From positions 809,023 to 873,022 of the forward strand of contig BDSI01000029.1 of NCBI GenBank assembly GCA_003117195.1: DNA of 64,000 nt, read 5' to 3'. Below the pieces are notes generated by a model. The model did not search any database and was not told the DNA's origin. It worked only from the letters and a program-made list of their open reading frames with translations. The position numbers were made by a program, and so were the translations under genes. Of the stretch, positions 36,511 to 48,900 are shown in pieces; the first letter of the stretch is position 1; every line of letters begins with the position of its first letter. The stretch comes from Eudorina sp. 2006-703-Eu-15. Its lineage: Eukaryota; Chlorophyta; Chlorophyceae; Chlamydomonadales; Volvocaceae.

Positions 36511-39251
36511 GCGACTTCAGGGCCGCCCCCTCACTGATCCTACATATGGGACATCTGGACTCAGCGGCTATGGCACCATGGTATGGTAGACCGGATGAGA
36601 TTCATGAGCATAACCCGAAAGACAGGGAACGGTAGGGGCTCTCCGCAGATGTGAAGGGGTCACCCTCCCCCAACTAACCCACACTACCGCACATCGGCGC
36701 GTAGTTGTTGGCAGCTTGTAGGTTGCGGTCGGTGCTTCCATATGGCAGGTACGGCGCATTGAACGCCCAGGGATGATGCGCTGGCGGCCGGGATTTGCAC
36801 CGAGACTGGAGGTTAGCTGTGAGAGGGGCCATGTTAGGAAGCTGTTCATTATGACGAGCGAGCGAACTTGACTGGAACGTCGTGGCATTGGGACCACTTG
36901 GTATCGGACTGGATGCCGTCTTACAGGTGCATTGACGGGATCGTTGTACTTCACTGGTCGTGTTTGAGAGTAGGGCCAGCCTGGGAGAGATACAGAAGGC
37001 GTGGCGCGCGGACTTCCTGCCGGTGACCGGTGCCAGCACCCCGGCTGAGCGTTGTCGACTGCCGACATGGACATCCGGACAGACTTTTTTTTGGTTTGGT
37101 ATAGAGCATACAGGTATGCGACGCAGTGAGAAGCTGCTGTCGCGCGCTCCGGGCTCCATACCTAAACACTGACTGGGGACAGGCCTAAACGCACTGAGCG
37201 GGGTGCGGCTGTGTGTACCTGACCCAAGTGTGGCGGTCCTGGGGGAGCGCATGGAGGCGGGTAGCAGATCCCTCAGGATGCTTTTCTGGGGACGCGATCA
37301 TGTGGTGTGGCGTTGACTGTGGGCCCAGGGGGCGAGTGTCGGGCATCTGAGTCATGGTACGGCAGTATTGCTCGTTCGTTCGTGTGCAGAGAGCCCTGTG
37401 CCTAGGTCTGAGCACACGGGGGCAGATTGCCTTTCTGGGATCGGTGCAGGAGAGCTGTAGGCAGGACAGGTCAAGACGCAGGTTGGAGTCTTCCGTGTTA
37501 CCTGAGACATAGACAAGGACGTGCTGTGGTGTGGTGAAGACACGGCGTCTGGCTAGCCACCCAGCAACTGCAAACGTTGGTCGGGTTGCCAGTTGGCGGT
37601 AATGTCGTTTAGGTGAACGTGACCGCAGCGAACACGCGGTGTCACGAACACTAACGCTGATTGTGGGACCCGGACTCATATTATTCCTGCTCTGTGCATT
37701 CTGTAAGGATCGCTTGTTGCCGCTTCAGGCGAAGTGTGTAGAAGCCAAACGCCACGGGCGGATACGCGCCATGATCGCCCGCAGCAGTGCTGTCAGCGCT
37801 CTATTGGGCCGGCCACACGGTCAGGTGCGGGTTGCTTACCACGTTTCTGCCTCCGTGTGTCAAGAATGCAGCATCATATCTCCAGAATGACGTCGTCATG
37901 TCACGTGTGTGTGTTGGCCAAGTTCTTGTCGGATGCTGATGAAAGCTGAAGGCAGGGTCTATTACCTGGTTGGTATGTTCCCGAACACCACAGCCGCAAG
38001 CGACCTCTGCAGTTGCTCCTTGCACCCCTGGCGAGGGCTGCGCCGCAGGATACGGTTCGGTCCAGCTGGTGCTGTCCCAGGTGACCATATCGGCAAGCAT
38101 TCGACCCGCATTGGTGAATTGCTCGCAGCAGCAACGCCGCAGTGACACGGTCAAGTCCCTAATCGTCCAGACTAACATGCAAGACATCCAGCAAGTCGAC
38201 CGCGGCCACATGCACCCACCGCCGTCGAATCCACTTGTTTGCGCAAAACATCAGGGTTCCGTGATTGCGCACGCACGCTCCCGCAATCCTTGCAATTCGT
38301 CCAGCGTTGAGGCCGCTGGTGACATGACGTCCATGCGACGCCGCGACTACGCAGCCGTGCTTCGCTTCAGCCATACACCACCTGAACAGGATCTCGGCAG
38401 AGGGCAGAAAACTAGGAAGTCGGGACGGCAAGAGCACAATCGGAGGACCACACATGGAGCCGCCGCCCTCCCTCCTGCGCCCGGCGACAGTTCTGCTGAG
38501 GTCTGTTCGCGCATCATTGATGAAGGTACCGCCATAACTTGTCAAGGTGATACGAGCGGTCTCATCACAGACCCGCAGCGATGGCACCGGCGACGCCTGC
38601 CGGAACTAAGGCAATAGCCTTGCAGCTGGCACACTACCCGTCCTTAACCATCACCCGCCGGCCCCTGGCATGGCCCACACGGCATGGGCCACACACAGCG
38701 TGGGTAGAGCACTTCAGTCCAGAGATGCCAGCGGACTGCCTATACCCGGCTGCCTCAGGCACCCTCCGCAGGAATCCAGTAATTCGATCCCCCGACGTCA
38801 CGCCTACAATGCCACTCGCGTCGCTGAGACAATGCATACTGATTGGTTGTTAAGCCGCGGCCCGCCGCAATCGCCTGGGCGACCACCTCGCTCACTTCTA
38901 TCCCGTGCCCCTGCGTCCCGCCAAGCACATGCATCACCCCTTAGCGACGACCAAATCCACGCTTTATGCCCCGAAAGGCAAGGGGCAAGTGCGGTGCCCC
39001 TGCGGTGACGCTGACAGGTCGATAGACAGCCTCCTGCTCCCTGCGTCACTCCACGTCCCTTGCACTCACGACTTCGGAGGCCAAGACCAAACCCACCTGG
39101 GTCCCACCCACGATAATCCATTCCGTCGCAGCAGGGCGCAGGTGTGATGCCGGGCCTCCTTACCATATTTTGGGGCCGGCTTCACGGGGACGCGTGACCG
39201 GAACTGGTTCGCTTCCGACCGACGGGCCCCGCTGCGGCACACGGGCACTCT
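36511..39251. other. Convergent intergenic region, transporter and CAG1
   Basis: 2.7 kb holding the 3' ends of the transporter (+) and gamma carbonic anhydrase (-). No coding sequence, RNA gene or transposon could be supported, and the short open frames look like chance. Confidence 0.35.
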
Positions 39252-42200
39252 CTACCTCTTAGAACGGGCAACCAGCGCAGTCTGGCTGTCGTATTCCCAC
39301 ATCTGGTGCACCGAGTTGGAGGGGTCTGCCAGCGCGGCGCGGTCCTTCATGATGGCCATCTCCACAAACTGCTCCTCAAACGTCTTGCTCTGCTCGACTG
39401 CGCGACAGTGGTGGGGATCAGCATGAGATAAGCATCAGGTGAGGACCGCGCCATTGCGTACATCACATGTTCTTTTGTCTCCGATCCAAACCATGATGAC
39501 AGAGATCATATTGGAAACCCAACCAATCAGGCGTCGCATACAGGAAACGGATGGAGGAGCGCAACGGCAAGGCCTGGGCCAGTCAAGACAGAACAGGACA
39601 GGGTTGCAGTAATGTGCGCAGGCCTGATACCGGCTCCCGTGGCTTACTGATTGCTTGAGCCCCCGGTCGCAGTTTCCACTTTCCGAAAACGTGGGCAGGC
39701 GCTGAGGGACACGGTGCCCTGCAGCCTTGGCCCATTTCTCTGTTGGCATCGCAGGCAGCGCTGCAATCCGAGAGGCAGCCGGGCCGTTGCCCGCCCAGTC
39801 CGATAGCTGCAGCAACATTTCCCCGACCACCGTCGCAAGGGCCAACCTGTCCTATTACAGACCTGTACCCTACGTCTGCCATCCCAACCAACACCTCCCG
39901 GTCCGCGCTTCCTCCAGATCCGCAGGCGCCCCAAAAAGGCTACCACCGCCGGCCACTTACATTTGTGGATGGCGGACAGCTCCGAGTAGTTGGCCGCTGA
40001 CTTCGCGATGAAAGCCTCCTCCTCGGGCTCCAGATTGCGCAGGAACTTGGCGGGAGAGCCAGCCCAGACCTGCGATGGCGGACCGAGCCGAGCGCCGGGG
40101 TTATTCATTTCCCGAGCGTCTGGCCATGGAATGGCACCCCCCCTTTGCGGAATACGAGCCACGCAGCAGTAGCGCACATGACTCAACCTCCTGTTCGGTG
40201 CATTCGTCTTCTCCCTTGCGTCGCTATGTTGTGGCAAGGCGGGACCCAAGTTGCCCGCGTCCGACGTAGCATATTCGCGAGGAGCTCTCTTCCTCAGCCG
40301 AGACCAATCGCACGGCAGGTCGCCTAACCCTGAAGGGCACACACTCGTCCAGCTTCCCCTGTAACAAATGCCGCTCGAGCTAAGGAGTGAGACCGTTCCC
40401 TGTGCAGCTTTACCCGCCGGTGCGCAACTGTCCGCCAGCAAGCACCGGGTCATGGATGGTGGTTGGGTGTTGTTCTGCACGGCTACATCACAGCCCTTCA
40501 TCACCTAAACCTTTCCAGCTCTCCTCCCCTGCATAGTCGTCGTCGAGTGCGGCCGCAGGCTACCGCTCCTGACACTTCGAATGTTAAACAACCATTGCCG
40601 CGCGGCGTGTCCAGTACACTTAGTCGTCCGGACTTCCTCCCTTCCGGCCGGCCTGAACCTTCACGAACCGACAACAACCGCTCCAGGGCGAAGCGGTGGC
40701 GTATAACCGAAATGCACCAGCCACACACCCCACAGCTGCAACGGTGAGCCCTAAACCCATCCCACCTGTCCAGATGGAATGACCGTCTTGGGCGGCACCA
40801 CAGCGCCTGCAGCCACAATGGACCCCTTCTTCACCTGCAGGGTCGCGGGAAATATGGGACCGGAACCGCGCACACCGCTTGAAGAGGGCCAAACATGGCA
40901 TCCATACAGCCACGTGATCCACAGCCACATGGTCTCGAGGTAACCGCCCCGGACCTGTCCCGGACCCCCACCGGTTGTTAAGTGCACCCATGGGTATGGC
41001 GCGCGTAATGAATCCCAAGGGCAGGCCCAAAGCCGTCTACTGAGGTGATTGCCTGCCTGCTGCTGATCATACCGCTGCGTACACTGAAACGCAGGCGCGC
41101 TGGCACTTCATCCCGTGACGCTCTGCATGGCGATTGCTGGGCTCGTGCCCACGCGCAGTGGACTTTTCCGCTTGTGCAGATCGCATGCTGCTCCAGCCGC
41201 CCGCTGGCTCCCTCCCCATCGGCTGCCCACCCCTTTCGGCAGCACTTCTGCAAATATATCCAGGGCATGCTTTCTCATCCCGCTCCCTTGCCGTTCCCTC
41301 CCATGTGCCTGGCCTTCATCCATGGCCGAATGATGCCTCAGCCGACCGCGACATCAATGTCACTACACCCGGTCCACTGCTCCCGCGGAGGTGCGAAACC
41401 CCTCTCGTGCTCACCACTGCCCCGTCAAGGATGGTGGCCCCCATGCCCACCAGGCAGTTGTCCTCCACGGTGCAGGCGTGCACTGTGGCGCCGTGGCCTG
41501 TGATGGAGGTCCGACAAAGTGCAGCGGCTCAACAGGAGGGCCGTCAGACCACGCGTGCGGTAGTTGCGACCCAGTAATTTTGTAACGCAGCCGCTCAAAC
41601 GTCCTTCGTACGGTTGGAAACAACTTCGTCAACACTTGATGCATGTACGGCAGCCAGAAATCAGAACAGGGAATTGTTGGCAACCCCGACAACAGACCCT
41701 ATGTCCGAGGTCGTCGTCGCCACCCAAAAGCTGTTGATCGCAAACTGATCTGGAGGGGCAGCGCCCACAGTGTGCGCGGGAAGTGCATGGGGTGCATTCG
41801 CCCCCTGTTCCCACTTCTGTATCGCTGCCTGACGAAGCCGCAACGGCAAACGCCGCTAGGGGGACAGCCAATAGACCGACAGGATCAGGATTGTGGCCCC
41901 TGCAGCTAGTGCAGAGTTGTAAGGGAGCGAAGTAGAGTATCGGGAGTTGTGTATCGTGCTGTATATCAAACACTGGCGCGAGCCCCAGGTGTCTGGATGA
42001 GGCAAGACAGGTGTGGATATGTGTTCACCCTCAAGGACCCCGACGTGTGCACCCGGTCCTACCGATTGTCACATTGTCTCCAATCACAGTGGCCCGCGAG
42101 TCGCCGTCCAAGCTGTACTTCGAAACGTGCACAACGGCGTTGTCCTGAATGTTGGTGTTGTTCCCCACAAAAATGCCGTTCACGTCCCCTGAGCAGAGAG

Positions 42201-42743
42201 CGTATGTCAACCCCTATGCATCTTGACACGTGTGCAAGCAGCAAATGACTTCTAGATACCTCACCTCGCAGGATGGCGCCATACCAGACAGACGAGTTTG
42301 CCCCAATCTTGACGTTCCCCAGCACGTTTGCATTTGCCGCGACAAATGCAGAGTTTTCTTTGTTGGGCACAACTAATTCCTTAATTTTAAGGGTCCGTGC
42401 GGCAGCAGGAGGCGCTGCCACGACCTGACCTGCGCCCACCGGCCCGTCCGGTTTGCGCTGCACCGGCGCGAAAGCCAGGTTGGGTTGAACTACACGCACA
42501 GAAAACGTGGTAGTGAGAATTGCACATTGCATGTTGGAGCGCGATGTTTTTTGCAGGCGCACCGTGGTCCTTCACGGAGCCCTGCGGACCCTGCAGCATA
42601 GAGCCAAGCTCGTCGAGGGCAACGCCTACACCACGAAAGAGCCCTCCCAGGCCATACAACGTCGACTCGACCAAGCCCTTGGCTTTAGGATGACGATAGG
42701 GGAATAAGAAGCCCGCAGGCAGTGAGCCCTTAAAGAGCGACAT
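39252..42743 (-). CDS. CAG1: Mitochondrial gamma-type carbonic anhydrase, complex I subunit
   Basis: Seven exons join in phase: 42743-42563, 42489-42265, 42188-42063, 41497-41415, 40834-40766, 40069-39961 and 39397-39252, giving 312 residues. A gamma-CA N-terminal segment (LGGLFRGVGVALDELGSML) precedes left-handed beta-helix hexapeptides: NANVLGNVKIGANSSVWYGA, IFVGNNTNIQDNAVVHV, VIGDNVTIGHGATVHAC and NCLVGMGATILDGAV, closed by a C-terminal helix (VWAGSPAKFLRNLEPEEEAF). Three His (VVHV, IGHGA, TVHAC) sit where gamma-CAs bind zinc, so this is the potentially active CA1/CA2 type and not a CA-like form. In plants and algae these proteins trimerise on the matrix arm of mitochondrial complex I. The symbol follows Chlamydomonas usage, and which paralogue it is was not tested. 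Transcription diverges from the MA3 gene 244 bp away. Confidence 0.92.
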
Positions 42744-42986
42744 GTTTGCAAGGAGATGCAGCCTCAGTGGGACATACCCAGGCTTTGTCATTCAGGTAAC
42801 GGAGGGGAGTAATGCCGGAAACAATGTGTACGGCGGTCGTCCTCCTCGACTTCCTTGCACGATCATTTGCCATAGTTCTGATGTTCCTTGTTTGCAGAAT
42901 ACCCAACAACCAGTCTATAAGCTCTGCACTTATTGCAGGTGCCCTGTACTTCAATTTTGGAGAACAGCAATTAGCCAAACGAAAGG
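42744..42986. promoter_or_regulatory. Shared intergenic promoter, CAG1 and MRF
   Basis: 243 bp between divergent start codons (42743 on minus, 42987 on plus). Both promoters must fit here or extend into the genes. No known element was recognised. Confidence 0.5.
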
Positions 42987-45900
42987 ATGCGTGACGAAGG
43001 GGCCCCGACGACAAGCCCCAAGCCCGCCCCTTTTTTAACGGACGAGCAGCGCGCGGCACTTGATCAGGCCCTGCGGGACAAAGCGCAAGGTATGAAGCTT
43101 GTAGATCGCTAGAGCCGGAGGCGGCTTGCGTCGGGAAGCACCGGGCAATTGCACAATGCAATACATGTTATGAGAGGGTACTCTCAACTGCCAGGGCCGT
43201 GTCGGCGTCACGGGTGAAAAAGTTGGTGCTGACGTGGGGATTCCCTTGTCTGTACATGGCTTGTTAGGCTGTGCTCCCACAACCCTCTCCCTTGCAATCA
43301 GAGCAAGCAAAGGCCAGAGCAGCAGCAAATCACAAGGCTGCAGCGGCTTCAGGCGAGCGGAAGAGCCGGTCGGGTGAGCAACTGCAAACATGTTACGGTT
43401 AGCGGAACTCCACGAAGATGCGGCGAGGACGGCACTGCAGAGTTTGCACGTACAAATACGCTTCGTAGCATGAAATAGCAATTCGCTTTCTTACATCGGG
43501 AACAGCACGCCGTCAGAACGAACCCAGAGCTGGTGGGTTTTTATGGGCACTGTGCTGAAATTTTCGCTGTCGAATCATGTTGTAGGACAGCAAATCTTTC
43601 TGTAAGTTATCTGAGCGTCTCTTTAACCTAACCTTTTTCGTGCCTCCAGGCCTGCTGCAGTACGTTCCCGCAGTGTCCCGGCGGACACGTTTGTGCGGAA
43701 CACGTCAGGGTGTATTCCGTTTGCGTGGAACATGACGATTGGCAAGGTTACCCTTCTTTTGTGGATTCTGCCCCATGTGCCTTGCAGCCAAGGGTCCTGG
43801 GGGCGCCAAGAAAGGTGGCGCTGGTGGCAAGTACACATGGGGATCACTGCTTACGCGGCAACCTGGCGCGGGTATGGTTCGGGCTCAAACCTAATCAGCG
43901 TGTTTGTTTGCTGTATGTTGAAGTTGAAGCCTCGGTGAACTGAGCTGAGTCGGTTGGAGAAGGGCCAGGCGTGTATGTGGGCAAGGAAATGGTGTGAAAT
44001 GAAACGAACCTAGAAGCGAACCCGGGCACGCATATGTGGCGGAGTATCCGCATGGCAATGCATAGGAAATGGGGCCGCGACCGCGCTGCCTGCCGCCCAG
44101 TGCAACAGCAAGCAACTTACGCAGAGGGCCCGACCCGAAAATGGTGTTTATGCGACCATTTTTACGAGATGGAACGTGCAGACTCGGAAGGGGATGCTAC
44201 TTACGAACCAATCGATATTCTGTATAACATGTGATCACTCGTTGGGAATTTGAATATGCTGTCACCCGGTTAATGCTCCCGGCTGCAGGCGACGAGGTCT
44301 TGGACCGTGGTGACCCCAATTACGACTCTGAGGATGATGAGAAGAATGTGGTGTTGCTCAGGAACCATCAAGCTGCGCTGCGGCAGGAAGTGACGGCTTA
44401 CAAGGAGCAGGTGGCTGGGGTGATCACAAAATTAAAGAAACATGCCTTTAGGTGGTAAATGCGAGTGAGGGAGGCCTTACAAGGGATAGGTTCATGGGTT
44501 GGGTGGCCGGATAGCGGCTGCCGATCTCTGCATGGCATGTCATCCGGGACCAGGCAAGGCCGACACCGCATTCGTGCATCAGTTTGGTGCTCCTTCCTGG
44601 GTGCTCCTCCTGGGGCTGGGGCCCAAGCTGAGTGTTTCAGCTGCCGTGCGCCGGACACCTCAATGCAGTCAAAGCCCCGTACGGCGGCGGTTTGCGGCCA
44701 CCCCTTGCTGCACAACCTTTAGGCCTAGCCTACCGCATGACGCTAGGAGGTCGGGTGGCGTTTCGAGGGTTTGCCAAGTTGCTGTTGTCAGCGCCTGCCG
44801 CGATAAGGTGGTGCAACACGGGTTGGCCATAGAACGCCGCCGTATGGAGATACGTCGCGATGTTCACGGGGTCGTTTGGGTGTGTTGGTGGTCGGCTAGC
44901 TCCCTACGCCTAGACGATAGAGCTTATCCGCCCTGACGGGCGCAATTGCAGCATATTCACACCCACACCCACATTCGACCGGGTGCGCAACCCACGTTGG
45001 TTCTGCTTGATCGACCTTCCCATGCGCGCTAACGCGGCATCGATTCCCCTGGTTCTCCAGGTCCGCTCGCTCGTGGAGGAGTACTTCCTGTCCGGCTCCG
45101 TCTCTGACGTGGCGGAGAGCCTGGAGGAGCTGGGCGCCTCGCACCTGGCGCACTACTTTGTAAAGCGCCTGCTGACGTCGGCGCTGGACCGCAAGGACCG
45201 GGAGAGGGAGATGGCATCGACGCTGCTATCGAGCCTGTATGCGGAGGTGTGCCTATAGAGGGAGCCTTCAGGGGATGGGGAGTTTGAATGTTACAAGGAC
45301 AGACCTTGACTGCGCGAGGAATAATGAGGGGGTTTCAACTCATATCCAAACGTGCCGTAGGCCAATGTGGGTATGCCAACACCGTGAATGGAAGATGACA
45401 CCAGAGATGATTCCTGGAAGAGCGGCATAGGCCGGGTGCAGAAGGTGCCTCACTGTCAGCACGGCCATGAACGCTACCACGCATGAAGCAATAACCTTCA
45501 GTGAATGCCTGCGTAATCCAGTCGTCAATTCCTTACCTCGGCGTCGGATGTGCCTGACAAACGGCACCTTTGCCTCCCGTCGCTGAGCAGGTGATTGCCC
45601 CTGACCAAGTGATCAAGGGCTTCACCTCCCTCTTCGCGTCCCTGCCCGACCTCGTCCTGGATGTGCCGGATGCGCCCGAGCTACTCGCACGCTTTGTCAC
45701 TCGGGCGGTGGTTGACGACGTGCTACCGCCCGCCATTGTGGCGTACGTTGATGCGGTGCGTTCGGACTTGTCTCGTAATTAGTACGGTACGGCATGGTAC
45801 CGGCGATGGTTGACCGCCGCCGGGTTGCCGACCCAAGCGAGTGTGTTCCTATTAATGACCACTGGGGAAGTGCGTGGTTACGGGAGCGTTTAGTTGTGGA

Positions 45901-48900
45901 TAGTGCAGGGGCTTGTCGTAACCGTTGCATGCCAAATTCGAGGCGATTACCTACAGCGTAGTACTTTGCCGAAATCGTAGCGTGTCAACTACGTGTGAGG
46001 AGGGTGTGCATTGGGGCTGGTCCGAGGTGTTGGGTTGGTCACGTGCTGACCGCGTGGGACTATATCTCCTACTTGTCCTGCCCACGCCGTCCGCGGCACC
46101 TGACGCGCCGTGCAGGATACCAGCGCGGTCTCCCGAGATCTGCGGCAGCGCTGCGAGGCGCAGCTGGCGGCGCGGCACAGCGCTGAGAAGGTGCTGCGCT
46201 GCTGGGGTGGGGCAGGTGCGGAAGGGTATCGTTGTTTCTCGGTGCAAGGGCGCGGTACACGTTGCCCGTGACAATTGGTGTTGACCACCGACACGACGAC
46301 CGCGCGTCTATGGATAAGTAACTTATGACGGTCGCAAGCCCGTTCCGTGGCGGCCGCCAGCCGGAGCTCATGAGCCTGTCCCTCGGTACCTGCGATTCAA
46401 GCAGCCATGAAGCATCAGGGGCTAAATGTGACATTCTGCTTGTTTGCAGACTGCTGCTGTCCCGCGCAGTGGCTGTTTGACCTCGCCTTGACGCCGGCTG
46501 TGTCCCTCCCGCCAGGTACCGGCACCTCCCACGCCGACACCAAGGCTGCCATCTCGTCGCTTCTGGTCGAGTACCTGGCCTCGCACGACGTGGTGGAGGC
46601 GTGCCGGCGGCTGAGGGAGCTGGGCCTGCCCTTCTTCCACCACGAGTTGGTCAAGCAGGTGTCTAGGGAGGGGCAAGGGAGCACCCAGAGGGTTGGTCGG
46701 CAATACAGTAAACCCTCTTTCGGGCACGGCAGACTGGAACTCTGCGCTTGGCCTTGAAAGCACGTTCCTCATCAAGCGTTGCTGAACCTTTTGTGCAGCC
46801 GCACCGTCCAATGCTGTCCCTTGGGACCCACTTCAACCGCTCGCTGGTTCTTCTTGTATATGCTAATTTGTAATTTGTTTACGCTCATCGGCGTTCCCTT
46901 GCTCGTACCCCTTCAGGCTCTGCTGGCCGCCATCGATAATCCCGCCCACCAGGAGGCCGTGGTGGCCCTGCTGGCAAGGTGGGTATATCGTTTGTGGATG
47001 GCGGAAGGAGTCCTGCCCGACCCAACGCTGGTCTGCCTTGTGCATGAACCAACAGAACTTGCGGTTCCTTCCGCATGCACGCGCTATCGCATGCACGCGC
47101 GCATTAGCATCACATGACAATGTGGCCGTCAACGTTGCAAGATGTTGTGCGGTAGGACGTCTTTGCAAGCTTGGGGGCCTGAAGCTGGCTTTAGCGCTTT
47201 CGCCGGTTGATGGCTGGATACCTGGCGCTTCTCAGCATCCGCCTCGAGTTGACTCGGGTGCTTCCCCTACATCGCTGCATGTAACCCTTGCGCTCCCGCC
47301 GGCCGATTTATGCGCGTGTGCGCTCTGTTTCACTGGCAGACTGGCCTCCTCGGGGGAGGTGTCCTGCGCGCAGCTGGCCAAGGGGCTGAGGCGGGTGGCG
47401 GATAACCTTGCGGACTCGGTCTTGGACAATCCGGCGGCGGGACCGAGATTTTCCGAGCTCATTGCGGCGGCCAAGTGAGTGTCGGGGCGCGCCTTCAAGC
47501 CCTCGATGTGATTCGTAAGGAACGACATCAAGGAAGGGGTTTAGACAACCCAGCGGCCTCAGGTGGTGCGCGTGGTGTGCATGCGCGCCCTGGGGTTGCC
47601 AAGTGGCTGTACATTTGGGCATATGTGGGGGAGGGCACGTGCGCGTTGCTGAGGGTGAGAACGAAGAGCGACAGACTAAACCCAACACGACGATCCGGTA
47701 CCTGTTACCTTGCCACGTGAGGATGTTACACTCGCACGTCCTCTCTCTTGCGGCAGAGCCGCCAAGGTCTTCGACGATATGGAGCCAGAAGACGTGGGTG
47801 CCAACGCCGCAGCTGTGCTCTTCGGCATCACCGCTACGCCCGCGGATGCGGCCGCTGCTGCTGATGCAACATCCGGCCCTTCGTCCGCTGGTGCCAGCAA
47901 CGGCGGCGCCGCCCACGGAGGCGTCTCGAACGGCGCTGTCGTTGGCGGTGTGCTGGTGGCCATGCCGCCCGGTGTGGCGGCGTTCAAGTCAGCTTCCCTG
48001 GCTTCGCTTCGGGAGTACTTTGACTCGCAGGACACGGGGGAGGTGGCGGCGAGGTGCGTATGGGTCCTTGGCGTGTACGTGCGCGTGTAGGGGTCGGGGT
48101 GTTGCAACCCACATGGTCCCATTGGTCAGTGAGCAGGTGGCCGACGCCTCCTGTGGGTCCCCGGGTTGGTGGAGGGCGCTAGTCTTGCGCCCCCTTGATG
48201 TCACTTCAGCGTGTTAGCGGTCGTGCAGGTGGCCTTGGTCGGCCTCACCACGGTACGGTTGCGACCTTCGCCTCGCAGCCAGCAGGGATGCCCCTCCTCT
48301 AATCAAGTCTCTGGCAATCGGCGCATCTCGTATGAGCCTCCCACATGCTATATCCACCCCATATTGGCATGCCGTGAGGTGTTCATGTTTGTGGCGCTCT
48401 AGGTGTCTAGAAGCAGGCCGGCCTCCTCGCTGCAAGAACGGTTTCCTGGCCCCCGCAACGCTCACCGGGCAACCCTGACTCGGTTCCTTTCGTATGCAAC
48501 GTTACCCACCGCACCCAAGCACCGCCATTACCACGCCGGCACACGACGTGACTGCTGCGCATATGCCTGCGCGCAGGCTCGTGGCACTGGACGAGCCGGG
48601 CCTCCACCCGCTGTTCGTCAAGGCGGCCGTGTCCCTGGCTCTGGACCGGAGAGATCGGGAGAGGGAAATGGTGTCCAAGCTGCTGGTGGCGCTGGTGCCA
48701 GAGGTGAGGGCAGGAGGGGCGGTGGCGCACCGCCCGGGAGGTGTCTGGCGCGCCCCCTGTGGAGCGCTCTTTGGCCAGCTGCCGTCGACCATCCCTGCTT
48801 GCGGGGCTATCGTGAATTTCCTGGTAGCGTTGTCCAGGGCCCAACCTGCCCGGGGTCAGTCTCAGCACACCCGGGCGACGCCCGGCCCACGCCCGGCCCT

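Noticed and set aside
39644..40504. 286-codon minus-strand frame
   Set aside because: It is CAG1 exon 6 extended into its flanking introns. GT-AG sites and phase define a 109-bp exon.
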